Part shown: positions 34,477 to 43,370 of the stretch, one piece after another
Layout: every line of letters begins with the position of its first letter
Numbering within the stretch: the stretch's first letter is position 1
Assembly: GCA_947499545.1 (NCBI GenBank)
Contig: CANMOZ010000009.1
Span: 62,001 to 126,000, forward strand
Source: an uncultured Saccharospirillaceae bacterium
GTDB lineage: Bacteria; Pseudomonadota; Gammaproteobacteria; Pseudomonadales; Oceanobacteraceae
Reading direction: 5' to 3'
Length of the DNA: 64,000 nt
The notes under the pieces: model-generated
The model's database searches: none
What the model saw: the letters and a program-made list of their open reading frames with translations, nothing else
Told to the model about the DNA's origin: nothing
Position numbers and translations under genes: made by a program

Positions 34477-37134
34477 ATGGTGAAGCCTTTCACAATAAAG
34501 TGTATCGCTCTGCTGCTCAGCATTGTTCTGATACAGGGGTGCAACTTAGGTGAACGAAAAAAATCAGGGCATTCAGACAACAAACCCCTTTCGAGCCAGC
34601 AGGCGAGTGAAGTCTCGATTGATTTAGAGATGGGGTCTTCATTTCTTCAGAGAGTCGCTTCAGATGATGACGCGTCAGAGCATTCCCGTCAAACAGGCAG
34701 TCACGCTCCATATGATCAGAACGCACTGGGTCACTTAAACGTTCGCGATCTATCAGACAATACAACTCAAACATTAGAATGGCCTATTTCATTTGATTCT
34801 AAATCGTTCAAACTTAGATCAAAGCAGAGCATTTCGTTGAAACCAGGCGTATATGATTTTGAGTTCTTAGCCAGCCTAGGAAATCACCAATACGTCGGCG
34901 TGAGTTCGGCTATTAACGTTGGTGATACAGACAAGCTTCAAGTGAATATGTTGGTTCAAGCTATAATCGGCGATACCAATATTAGGGTACATCAAGTTGA
35001 AAACCTGCCTTCTTTTAAGATGGCGTTTGAGTCTAGCTTATTCAAACTAAGTTCACCCAGGCTTGGTGTCATAGTTGATAATGCCGACGAAGTCATCTTT
35101 AAGCTGCCTCGAGGAGGCAACAGTGACTATCCTGTGACGAAACAATACCTAGCTTTATCTGAGGGAAATCACCGCATTCAAGTGGCGCTGTATGATGGAA
35201 ATGTACAAGTAGGCAAATCCATAACCGAGCAAGAACACATCGTAGTGGTTGCAGGGGAAGACATGCCATTAGATATCGTCCCGCTATCTGGCCAAGTCAC
35301 ATTATCCTACGACAACCAAGCAAGCGACGCTCATTTCTCACTCACCTTTCCTAATCTCGTTATCGACGAAATTGGGTGGCATGAAGACCTCGATGTTCTA
35401 TTGAAAATCTCAAGCACCAATAACACACCATCCGATGCTTTAATGGGAAATCTAGTTGATAATGGTGATGGTACCTCTACCGTAACTTATGTGCATACTG
35501 GTCTGCATGCAGAGAAAATGACATTAACCCTCGATTTTTATGATTCTTATCGAAAAGAAATAATAGCCAATTGCATTATTGAAAGTATAACGCTTCAGAA
35601 AAATGATAGTACCTTCATATGTGGTATTCAGTTAGTCCGTCGAGCAGTTTTTTACGGCCATGTCCTCGCGACCCTTGGGGTGAATGTTTATGATGAAAGC
35701 GGCAACCCAGTACCAGGGGCGATCATAAAAGCGAATGGGGAAGTTGTCGGTATCACTGGATCTGGCCATTATCCAGCAGCTTCTTCGGGGTATGTGCAGG
35801 TTAATATCATCCCAGATAGTTATAGCATCCGAGCGGATAGCTCTAATACTTTTGGCGTATCGCCTATTACCTTATCGGAATTAGATGTTAAAAACCTTAA
35901 TGTGATATTGAATACCGATGCCTTACCTGAAGACAGAAGACCCTTTATCACAACATGGAAAACTGACAATGATGGGGTCACCAGCGATAACCAGATCAAA
36001 ATTGGTACCAAAGGCAGTGGGTACAATTACCGTGTAGAATGGGGCGATGGTACTTTTGATGAAGAAGTGACGGGCGATATCATTCACACCTACGACCAGC
36101 CAGGCATTTATACCATTGCTATTAGCGGTGATTTCCCCAGAATATTCTTCGATACTGATTATGCAACACAAACAGATGACAGTAAAAAACTTATCAGCAT
36201 TGAGCAATGGGGGGATAACACTTGGCAGTCAATGGGAAATGCTTTCAGGGGCTGCGAACATTTAATCAGTAATGCAAGAGATAAACCTAACCTAACCAAT
36301 GTTCAAGATATGAGCGACATGTTTGCACATGCTGAAAAGTTTAATAGTGATATTGGAAACTGGAACGTCTCAAGTGTAAAAAACATGAGTGGCATGTTTA
36401 ATAGTGCTAGCCAGTTTAATCGTGATATTGGAAATTGGGATGTGTCACAAGTCACCGACATGACTGGGATGTTCTTTGGTGCAGGGGATTTCAATCAAGA
36501 CATTGGACGTTGGGATGTGGCTAATGTTACCAATATGGCTGCGATGTTCCTTTCAGCGCCAGGTTTCAATCAAGATATTAGTCGTTGGGATGTGTCTAAT
36601 GTTACCGATATGGCTGCGATGTTTATGAGTGCAACAACTTTCAATCAAAATATCGGTAACTGGGATGTTTCAAATGTTGAAAATATGCAACAAATGTTTT
36701 GGTGGTCTGAAACCTTTAATCAGGATATAGGTGACTGGAACGTTTCTAACGTGACCAATATGGCTGGGATGTTTTACGGGGCAGATACCTTTGATCAAGA
36801 TATAGGAGACTGGAACGTTTCTAACGTGACCAATATGGCATCGATGTTTTACGGTGCAGACTCCTTTAATCAAAATCTTGGTCATTGGGATGTCGAAAAC
36901 GTACACGATATGCAGCTTATGTTTGTGCATGTCACACTTTCAACTGAAAACTATGATGCCATGTTAAACTACTGGAGTACCCAAGACGTCATCCGCGGAA
37001 TAGAACTCGATGCGGGTGATAGCCAATACTCAAGCTCTGCATTAGAGGCGCGTGAAAAGCTCGTACAGGTATATAAATGGAAGATTAAGGATGGGGGTAT
37101 GGTTAACTCTATCAGAGATATTGCCATTCATTAA
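34477..37134 (+). CDS. BspA/DUF285-repeat surface lipoprotein with PKD-like domain
   Basis: An 885-aa lipoprotein: signal with lipobox LIQGC (lipidated Cys22), a long beta-rich N-terminal part without recognised domains, a short carboxypeptidase-regulatory-like segment (GVNVYDESGNPVPGAIIKANGE, about 402-425), a PKD-like domain (YRVEWGDGTFDEEV and HTYDQPGIYTIAISG, about 511-550), then eight 25-residue DUF285 repeats (616-815). Such repeats are found in BspA-like adhesins. It probably sits on the outer membrane surface and binds host or other cells; this is inferred. Its own promoter lies in the long upstream spacer, with ggag 9 nt before the ATG. Confidence 0.85.
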   Translation: MVKPFTIKCIALLLSIVLIQGCNLGERKKSGHSDNKPLSSQQASEVSIDLEMGSSFLQRVASDDDASEHSRQTGSHAPYDQNALGHLNVRDLSDNTTQTLEWPISFDSKSFKLRSKQSISLKPGVYDFEFLASLGNHQYVGVSSAINVGDTDKLQVNMLVQAIIGDTNIRVHQVENLPSFKMAFESSLFKLSSPRLGVIVDNADEVIFKLPRGGNSDYPVTKQYLALSEGNHRIQVALYDGNVQVGKSITEQEHIVVVAGEDMPLDIVPLSGQVTLSYDNQASDAHFSLTFPNLVIDEIGWHEDLDVLLKISSTNNTPSDALMGNLVDNGDGTSTVTYVHTGLHAEKMTLTLDFYDSYRKEIIANCIIESITLQKNDSTFICGIQLVRRAVFYGHVLATLGVNVYDESGNPVPGAIIKANGEVVGITGSGHYPAASSGYVQVNIIPDSYSIRADSSNTFGVSPITLSELDVKNLNVILNTDALPEDRRPFITTWKTDNDGVTSDNQIKIGTKGSGYNYRVEWGDGTFDEEVTGDIIHTYDQPGIYTIAISGDFPRIFFDTDYATQTDDSKKLISIEQWGDNTWQSMGNAFRGCEHLISNARDKPNLTNVQDMSDMFAHAEKFNSDIGNWNVSSVKNMSGMFNSASQFNRDIGNWDVSQVTDMTGMFFGAGDFNQDIGRWDVANVTNMAAMFLSAPGFNQDISRWDVSNVTDMAAMFMSATTFNQNIGNWDVSNVENMQQMFWWSETFNQDIGDWNVSNVTNMAGMFYGADTFDQDIGDWNVSNVTNMASMFYGADSFNQNLGHWDVENVHDMQLMFVHVTLSTENYDAMLNYWSTQDVIRGIELDAGDSQYSSSALEAREKLVQVYKWKIKDGGMVNSIRDIAIH
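36322..36921 (+). repeat. Eight tandem 75-bp repeats (DUF285 units)
   Basis: Each unit codes for 25 residues of the form F-x-x-A-x-x-F-N-Q-D-I-G-x-W-D-V-S-N-V-T. Units 6 and 7 are nearly identical in DNA, a sign of recent duplication. Copy number may vary between strains. Confidence 0.9.
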
Positions 37135-37486
37135 GATTATAAGAGACCTTTCAGAAAGCGCAATAGGCGCCTTTCATACCCCCTCCCCTATTTCCGATAA
37201 ACATTACTATCGAAAATATCGAGCAAATAGAGATGTGTGTAGGGAGCATCTTTAAATAGAACTAACCCACGTGAACATACCCTCCAATTCTGTAAGCAGG
37301 GTCGACCATGAAGGTTCTTATAGCAATCGCCTGAATAGATGACAGTGATCAATGAAAGATTCGTAACTTCGATCGAGTTCATGACTTGAATCAACATAAA
37401 AGACGTATATCGGGTTTGGCCGCGGTTTTCCATAACTGTTACTCATAAAATTTAAGCATTCATGAGTAATGCGTAAGGTAGATGCT
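37135..37486. other. Gene-free stretch after the repeat lipoprotein gene
   Basis: 352 bp with no supported gene. A CCCTATTTCCGATA...TATCG hairpin near 37186-37212 resembles the one upstream of the lipoprotein gene at 34245-34271. A ribosome site (aaggta) for the next small gene is at the right end. Confidence 0.45.
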
Positions 37487-37789
37487 ATGAGTCCGTGGAG
37501 CGTTGGCAAGGTAACCATTAGGCATGTGGAACTGATCAAAGGTACAAAAACAAATGGGGATAGCGAATGGGAAATCTTTGATGTCATGACAGATGGCGTC
37601 AAAGTGCGCCAATACAAAACTGACGAGCTGGCTGCAGCCATCTCACTGGGGGTTGCAGGTAAGGCAAGTTCAGAGCCAAACGTTCACTTTACCGAAAACG
37701 GAACGGATTATATTGTCCCATATGAGGTAGCTATAGACCCATCCGAGGTGGTTGATTGGCTATTTGAGAAAAAGCTGAAGCGAGCTTAG
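37487..37789 (+). CDS. Small protein of unknown function
   Basis: A 100-aa cytoplasmic protein (no signal peptide or membrane helix) starting MSPWSVGKVTIRHVEL. The ATG at 37487 has aaggtag 7 nt upstream; an in-frame ATG at 37469 would add six residues. It is mixed alpha/beta with a repeated-strand look (DGVKVRQYKTDELAAAISLGVAGK). No family recognised. It stands alone between the lipoprotein gene and the convergent toxin-like gene. Confidence 0.55.
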   Translation: MSPWSVGKVTIRHVELIKGTKTNGDSEWEIFDVMTDGVKVRQYKTDELAAAISLGVAGKASSEPNVHFTENGTDYIVPYEVAIDPSEVVDWLFEKKLKRA

Positions 37790-37921
37790 AAGCAGTTGCC
37801 GCACCCTGCGTTGTAAAGGTAAATAGCTATTTATATATCAAAACAGCAGCACTTACAGTCCGCAATCAGGGTTTTTAATAAAACTGGCTCCCAGTTATTA
37901 GCCGCGTTGCAAATAAATTAC

Positions 37922-37967
37922 AGCCCCCATATTTTCGACAACATTAATACCCGGAAATATGGAGGCT
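37922..37967 (-). terminator. Hairpin downstream of the toxin-like gene
   Basis: AGCCTCCATATTT pairs with AAATATGGGGGCT (one mismatch) on the minus strand, 38 bp after the stop of the ADP-ribosyltransferase gene. The following sequence is AT-rich but without a clean T run. Confidence 0.45.
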
Positions 37968-38004
37968 ACATGAAGGGCCAGCTTCTCAGTGTATCCAATC
38001 AGAA

Positions 38005-41000
38005 TTAAATACTTTTTCTATCTAAAGTAATAAATTCTCCAGTATACATATCTTTGACTTTAATTATTGTATCATCTGAAATCACTTGCAAACTCACATA
38101 AACATCCTTCCCTGAATTCTGCACCTCTATCTCTCTTACAAAAAACTGCGTATTTCTTGGAAAGAGAATTTCTGATTGACCCAACCTATTTTCATCTGCC
38201 ATCTTCAAAAGTTCCGCTTTTCGGTCTGGATCAGACTCCTTATCTGCCTGGATCATTAACCAATCATATTTACGTCTGGCATTTGCATTGTTATAGGATG
38301 AAGATCCTGAAATATTAGCACCGCCAGACCCTTCAATAACAAAGCGGACAATTACATCATCTGGCTCTCTCAGCTCCAAACTTCCGTTATGATAAAGGAA
38401 GTGTTTATCCTCAGATGTCGAAACGAAAGCTTTATCTGAGATTACATCACCTTGTTTGATGCTATTACCAAAAGGAGAGACTTGTCCCTTACCCGTTTTA
38501 TACTTAGCAAACCTATATACAGTTCTCTCTTTGTCAAGAAAACCTTTACCTCCAAAAAGTTCAAATATCTTGTCAATCTTCTCCATTCGACTTTTAGCCG
38601 AACCCAACGCTTCTGGCTGACCTCTCGCATAACGATTTACTGCTGATGAATCAACTGTATAGTCTTTGATTGCATTTTTTATTAACTCAAATTGTTCTGT
38701 ATCTAGACCAAACTGGTTCATATACCCAGCATGCTCATGTTCTATTTGATGACTCTTTTCAATTGCATCTTCAATCTCACTTGGCACTTTCAAATCATTT
38801 AGTTGCGAGCTAACTGGCTCTATTTGGTTGCCCAGGAGTTTTATTTCTTCAAGTCGATCAACCACTGAAAACCTATCAAAAATACTGGTTTTCAGTTCTA
38901 AACTAAACTTATTCTTTTGGTTTTCAATCAATGATTCAGACCACTTCCTTAAATCGCTAATTATTCTCTGGCAATCTAAACTATTTAATTCTTTGCTATT
39001 GACATAATTAAGATAGTTCGTGAAGTTTGAAAAAGACGATATGGTTCCACCACCTTTAACTGCAGCTTGAGGATATTCAACAATTTCCAAACTGGGTAAA
39101 CTACTGTTTAACCCTGGTGCATCAGTTAAGACCCTATGCACTTTTTGTAAATCAGCGTTGCGGCTTTTACCTAAAGATGAAGCGAATTCTGATAATTCTT
39201 CTTTCAAATTACCTATTTCATAATCTGTAAAAGCTCTAAACCCTCCATGATATTCTTCATATAGGGCGCCAATCCTCTCTAAAAAGTTTGTTTTGATCTC
39301 TCTTCTAGTAGTAACCAGGGTTGGTAGAGATAAACAGCCTGAAACACTTCTTTTTTTACGAGATTTAAAAGAACAGGCACCAGAACTACCCTCTATATCT
39401 GATGCCTCTGCAGTGGAGTCATCACTATCCTCTTTAGAGGCTTTTTTATGCTCTACTTGTCGACTACCATTTTCAACATGCACTGTCATGGGTTGCTTAT
39501 TGGTAAGCGAATCAGAGCCCTGACGTGCTGGTTGACCAGGTGTGCTCATAGGTGTAAGTTCAGTGCTACCAGTCTTCCTACTGAGCTTTCGTGCTGCATA
39601 AATCATGGGAGTAGGTGCAGCCATGGCAGAGGCCGTTATCAACCCCATTATGGCCTGGTAGCGCTCTTCGGGTGTTTTGGCATTAATCAAGGCATCAACG
39701 CCTCTTCCAAACTCAATCGCCTCTGCAGTCGTCCCAATTGTAGTGGCTGAAATGTCGACTACTCGAGCTTTCGATGACTTCAAAAAAGCTTTCGCTGCTT
39801 TATTTCCTGCTTTTACTGCTTCAACTGACGTTTTGCCTGCTTTAAGTGCAGCCATTTTTGCAGCATTGCCAACACTAGTTGCCATTTTGCTGGTGCCTAG
39901 TGAGACAATATCCGCTAACCCACTACCCAGGCTAGTACCAAAGGATGTCCAGTCTCCCACTGATGCGTGGATAGGCGCAGCAACAAGGCTACCAATTCCT
40001 GGCAGAACAAATTCGACTACTTCAGCAATGCCTCTTAGACGCCTCTCTTTATTAGTTGAGAGCGCTTTAAAGTCATCTTTTTCCGTTGCTGCAATCAACT
40101 GGTTATAAAATTTCAGTCCATTCACCCCAATAAGCATGAACTCGTGAAATTCAAAACGCAATTGGTCAAGCTTAGGAATTGCACCTGGGTCAGCATCTGG
40201 ATTTGATTGTTTGAAAGCTTCATAGAGGGCATTAAACTCTACCTCTTTACCCTCACTAATGGCTATTTTTTTAGCTTCTAAAAATCGATATTTATTACGA
40301 ACATCAGTTGCAAGCAGCTCTCTCTTTTTTTCAAAATATATGGGAAAGTTCTTTAAAAACTCTGGTAAAACGTCATAATTTAAAGCCGATCTACTATCTT
40401 TTGCAGCAGGTGCGACTGTTCTGCCAAGATTTATGTCAAATGCCAAGTCGAGCGTATGCAAAAAACTTGCTTTTTTGGCTTCATCCACCACTTCAAGGCC
40501 ACTATAAAACAGATCAATGATTTGCTGTTTTGTTTTACCTTTACGCTTGCTGTTAGCTCTAGTTTCACCGAAAGAAGCGATAGGTCCCCCACTGGACCAA
40601 TATTCAAGGTTTGGTACTAAAGCATTTAGAAATTGGTAAAGACTGTCTTCGTTAGAAAAATGATCAAATGCGCTTTTTTCCTCCCAATTTTTATTACGCG
40701 CCAAGCTTGGTAGCGACTGCAGGGAAACTCCCATGGCATTTGCTAATTCTTGCAAGAATAAAATATCCGGGGTGAGAGGATTATCTTTTAGTCTATTTTG
40801 TGCGTGGGTAATCTGAATAATGCGTTCTTGTTTGATCCAGTCGATAATAGTATTTCCAGCTTTTGCAGCTGCTTCTTGTTGCTCTGACTCGTTGAAATTA
40901 GCAAAGTCTGGTGATTGCTCTGCTAGCCTATAGGATGCTCTGACAAAAAGTGGTGACTGCGCCAAATCACCGCCAAACAGACTTGCTTCCGCAAGCATTT

Positions 41001-41694
41001 GATTTACGATTTCAATTTGTCTACTCTTTCCCTCCTCACTTACAAAATTAAAATGATTCACACCAAGAGCATTTGCTAAATTTCGGGATATGGCAGGCAA
41101 TTTTATAGGCTCTGGTATAGTGGCTGTCAACTTCAGGTAATCAACAAGAGTCCATCCCTCTCCCTGTTTATTTTCCACATAGTTTCGAAATACATCGCAA
41201 AATCGAGTTACACTACTATCAAAGTAAATTTCTAGCGAATCCGGCTTGCCCATTTCAGGGTCAAGATCGATATTTAAATTATATTCGTAGTAGTTGTGTT
41301 CACCTTGCCTGTCTTGCAAATTAGCAGCGAAATGAATACCGCCTGCAAGTCTTATTTGCCTAAGAAGCTCCTTTTTTTCAGGAGCACTATAGTCTTTAAA
41401 TCTGTCTACTAATTGTTTTTTTAGGTCTTCACCTACTTCATATAAACGCTCGTAGCCATTGTCGCCAGATCCATACCAATTAATGTAATCTTTCTCTACG
41501 GCAAGCTTTTCGGTATTAGATGAGTCCAGATACCGGAAAAACGTCAATTCTTTACTTAGACCTAGAGTGAAATCAACATCGCTGCTTTCATCTGCTTGGA
41601 CCGATAATGGAATGTGCCCAAAGGCAAACAAAACAGTCAGTAAAAATTTCTGGCTATATTTAATAAAACTCAAGGGTAACTTTCCCATCAACAT
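38005..41694 (-). CDS. Putative exported AB-type ADP-ribosylating toxin
   Basis: Large exported protein, about 1229 aa from the ATG at 41694. Residues here are counted from the in-frame TTG at 41703; an ATG at 41688 is also possible. Signal peptide to about Ala37 (LLTVLFAFGHIPLSVQA). A long helical N-terminal part (40-550) has no recognised family. A hydrophobic, Gly/Ala-rich region (556-700, including EFVLPGIGSLVAAP) could insert into membranes. A linker follows with Cys777, the basic site RKKR-S (782-786) and Cys790, like the furin loop of AB toxins. The C-terminal 220 residues fit a mono-ADP-ribosyltransferase: Arg1064 (TVYR), STS 1095-1097 (FVSTSE) and Gln1176/Glu1178 (GQSEILF). The QxE form is that of C3-like enzymes. 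Only four cysteines occur in total. No immunity gene is adjacent. Target unknown. Confidence 0.75.
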   Translation of the reverse strand: MLMGKLPLSFIKYSQKFLLTVLFAFGHIPLSVQADESSDVDFTLGLSKELTFFRYLDSSNTEKLAVEKDYINWYGSGDNGYERLYEVGEDLKKQLVDRFKDYSAPEKKELLRQIRLAGGIHFAANLQDRQGEHNYYEYNLNIDLDPEMGKPDSLEIYFDSSVTRFCDVFRNYVENKQGEGWTLVDYLKLTATIPEPIKLPAISRNLANALGVNHFNFVSEEGKSRQIEIVNQMLAEASLFGGDLAQSPLFVRASYRLAEQSPDFANFNESEQQEAAAKAGNTIIDWIKQERIIQITHAQNRLKDNPLTPDILFLQELANAMGVSLQSLPSLARNKNWEEKSAFDHFSNEDSLYQFLNALVPNLEYWSSGGPIASFGETRANSKRKGKTKQQIIDLFYSGLEVVDEAKKASFLHTLDLAFDINLGRTVAPAAKDSRSALNYDVLPEFLKNFPIYFEKKRELLATDVRNKYRFLEAKKIAISEGKEVEFNALYEAFKQSNPDADPGAIPKLDQLRFEFHEFMLIGVNGLKFYNQLIAATEKDDFKALSTNKERRLRGIAEVVEFVLPGIGSLVAAPIHASVGDWTSFGTSLGSGLADIVSLGTSKMATSVGNAAKMAALKAGKTSVEAVKAGNKAAKAFLKSSKARVVDISATTIGTTAEAIEFGRGVDALINAKTPEERYQAIMGLITASAMAAPTPMIYAARKLSRKTGSTELTPMSTPGQPARQGSDSLTNKQPMTVHVENGSRQVEHKKASKEDSDDSTAEASDIEGSSGACSFKSRKKRSVSGCLSLPTLVTTRREIKTNFLERIGALYEEYHGGFRAFTDYEIGNLKEELSEFASSLGKSRNADLQKVHRVLTDAPGLNSSLPSLEIVEYPQAAVKGGGTISSFSNFTNYLNYVNSKELNSLDCQRIISDLRKWSESLIENQKNKFSLELKTSIFDRFSVVDRLEEIKLLGNQIEPVSSQLNDLKVPSEIEDAIEKSHQIEHEHAGYMNQFGLDTEQFELIKNAIKDYTVDSSAVNRYARGQPEALGSAKSRMEKIDKIFELFGGKGFLDKERTVYRFAKYKTGKGQVSPFGNSIKQGDVISDKAFVSTSEDKHFLYHNGSLELREPDDVIVRFVIEGSGGANISGSSSYNNANARRKYDWLMIQADKESDPDRKAELLKMADENRLGQSEILFPRNTQFFVREIEVQNSGKDVYVSLQVISDDTIIKVKDMYTGEFITLDRKSI

Positions 41695-41704
41695 GGATTC
41701 CAAA

Positions 41705-41734
41705 TTAATTGCTTAATGCAAACATCTAACCTCC
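41705..41734 (-). promoter_or_regulatory. Mini-ORF with strong Shine-Dalgarno before the toxin-like gene
   Basis: On the minus strand, GGAGGT (41729-41734) precedes a seven-codon frame ATG..TAA (41725 to 41705) that ends 10 bp before the likely toxin ATG. The toxin ATG itself has only a weak site. The layout could allow coupled or attenuated translation; unproven. Confidence 0.3.
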
Positions 41735-42039
41735 ATCGTAAACTTTATTCCATATTGCAAGCAATAATATAAAACCAAACCACGTACAAAAAACAACCAA
41801 GCCAACCTTCGCCGATCCAATGGGTTCGCCGAAAGCACCCTACCCCGCTGCCCCACAATTCATGAATTTATAGACTCCTCAAAAGGCTCTTCTATTAAAT
41901 CGTTTTAAACGCTTATTTGGGTACGCTCCGGTCTATGCGCCCTATCTCGTTTCCGCTTGTAGGGTCAATTAAAACTGAGCTCTATTCCCAGGCACATCAT
42001 CTTAATACATGATCGAATTTTTTTAGTTTCGGATAAACA
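41735..42039. other. Spacer between toxin-like gene and pseudogene
   Basis: No gene seen in about 305 bp. It must contain the leftward promoter of the toxin-like gene. TTCGCCGA occurs twice (about 41812-41832). Confidence 0.4.
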
Positions 42040-42411
42040 ATGAAAATAAAAAACGGGCTTCTGTCACTGACTTGTATTATCTCGAGCACATAATATCGGC
42101 AATGACTCTTGAACCTAAGCAATGCCCGTCTCTAGATATCTCAAAAAGAGCAGAGTTGCTATTGGCTTCATCAGAAGTTACTTTTCAGGGGTACGCTGCT
42201 TTTGGAGTTAGCACTTACAGTACTTTTGATCAATGGGCTTTTCATGTAGGAATCATTGAAGCAAGCAGTGAGCCCAAGGCGCTTGATAAGCGCTAATAAC
42301 GCTTTACTTGCCCTTCAAGACATTGAATACAAAGATCAATGGTTTTGTACGTATCAAGTCGATCAATATCAAGCTATTACAACTTCATTATCTCTAATAA
42401 ATGCCCTGTAG
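42040..42411 (+). pseudogene. Frameshifted small secreted protein gene
   Basis: Three coding pieces in two frames join into one plausible small exported protein. Piece 1 (from ATG 42040) is a signal peptide, MKIKNGLLSLTCIISS. Piece 2 (about 42090-42290, other frame) reads CPSLDISKRAELLLASSEVT...GYAAFGVSTYSTFDQWAFHVGI. Piece 3 (about 42292-42411, first frame again) reads ANNALLALQDIEYKDQWFCTYQ and ends at a stop. One base lost near 42090 and one gained near 42291 explain it. The rebuilt protein recalls small secreted proteins seen in Legionella (DUF4949-like, from memory). It could also be sequencing error. Confidence 0.55.
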
Positions 42412-42869
42412 AATTTTTGCAACGTAGCCACCGCCAAACCCGCTTATTGACCAACCTTGTATTTTCGGCTGAAAATATACGTTAAGCGCGACCCAAGCGT
42501 CCGGAAAGCATAAAAAATTATTCATCACTTGCCCTAGTTGAACTACAGTTTAAAGTGGATGAGAATGAATAGCTAAGCATCCAATCAAAACTTCCGAAAG
42601 CTTAAGGTAATTTTTAAAGTTCAAATTATATTTGATATGCTCAAAAGCCCAACATAAAAAAATACAATCCAAACACTGAATTTCAAAATTGACCTTATGA
42701 TTAAAACCAACAATAGTTTATCTAACCTTGCCTGTCGCAAAATGCAGCGATGCAATTATCATTTCTACGGTTAAGCTGCCAAGTATATTTGCGAAAAATC
42801 GGTACTTGACTAGCCTGATCTGTGATCAACGTGGTTTTGATTCAATAATGACTGAATAGGAGAATTCAG
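42412..42869. other. Gene-free AT-rich stretch
   Basis: 458 bp without a supported gene; only short frames. The right end holds the ribosome site (taggag) of the next secreted protein gene. Nothing else recognised. Confidence 0.5.
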
Positions 42870-43325
42870 ATGAAAGTGAACTCAACTTATTGGTTTACGC
42901 TTGTCGCATTACTACTCTTTCCGCTCCAAAGCACACATGCATCCTACTTCCAAAAATATTGCAGTAATGCAGAACAAACCACCACCTACACCATGGGACA
43001 AGATGAAAGCGACATAACACTCACTCGCCGTGTAATTGAAGAGGATGGCAGTGAAGTAGACAGTTCTATTGTATTAAATTGGCAACTGATTGATGCTGTC
43101 GAAACCTATTACCTTGAGCTGGATCGTAAGACAACGAATGACTGTCAAGCACCTGGTGACGTTGGCATCCATTCTTGGGAACTCACCTCTGTGGTTCAGA
43201 GCGTGCTTTCTCGAACCGATGGCGAAATATTTGATATGGATATCATTGGTGCAACCCACGAGGGTACTGTCGAAAGTTTTATGGTCTGTGAAGAAAAAGG
43301 TCATACAGTGATTATTTGCCAGTAA
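42870..43325 (+). CDS. Secreted protein of unknown function
   Basis: A 151-aa protein with a clear signal peptide (MKVNSTYWFTLVALLLFPLQSTHA, cleavage after residue 24) and a strong ribosome site (aggag, 9 nt before ATG). The mature part is acidic, contains four cysteines (KYCSN, NDCQA, MVCEE, ICQ) that may form two disulphides, and ends right after the last one. No family recognised. A good terminator follows, so it is a stand-alone gene in the accessory stretch before glnE. Confidence 0.65.
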   Translation: MKVNSTYWFTLVALLLFPLQSTHASYFQKYCSNAEQTTTYTMGQDESDITLTRRVIEEDGSEVDSSIVLNWQLIDAVETYYLELDRKTTNDCQAPGDVGIHSWELTSVVQSVLSRTDGEIFDMDIIGATHEGTVESFMVCEEKGHTVIICQ

Positions 43326-43334
43326 CCAGCAACT

Positions 43335-43370
43335 AGAAGGTAAGAGTTGTACATTACCTTCTATTCTATT
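43335..43370 (+). terminator. Terminator after the secreted protein gene
   Basis: Perfect 9-bp stem AGAAGGTAA/TTACCTTCT with a 10-nt loop, then a T-rich ATTCTATTT, 10 bp after the stop. Confidence 0.7.

Noticed and set aside
36322-36921. Regular 75-bp repeats as a CRISPR array
   Set aside because: The repeats are in frame inside a long gene and encode DUF285 units; there are no spacers of unrelated sequence and no cas genes.
38005-41703. Toxin-like protein as a type VI, CDI or polymorphic antibacterial toxin
   Set aside because: It has a Sec signal peptide and no PAAR, Rhs, FHA or two-partner elements, and no immunity gene next to it; a target in other cell types fits better.
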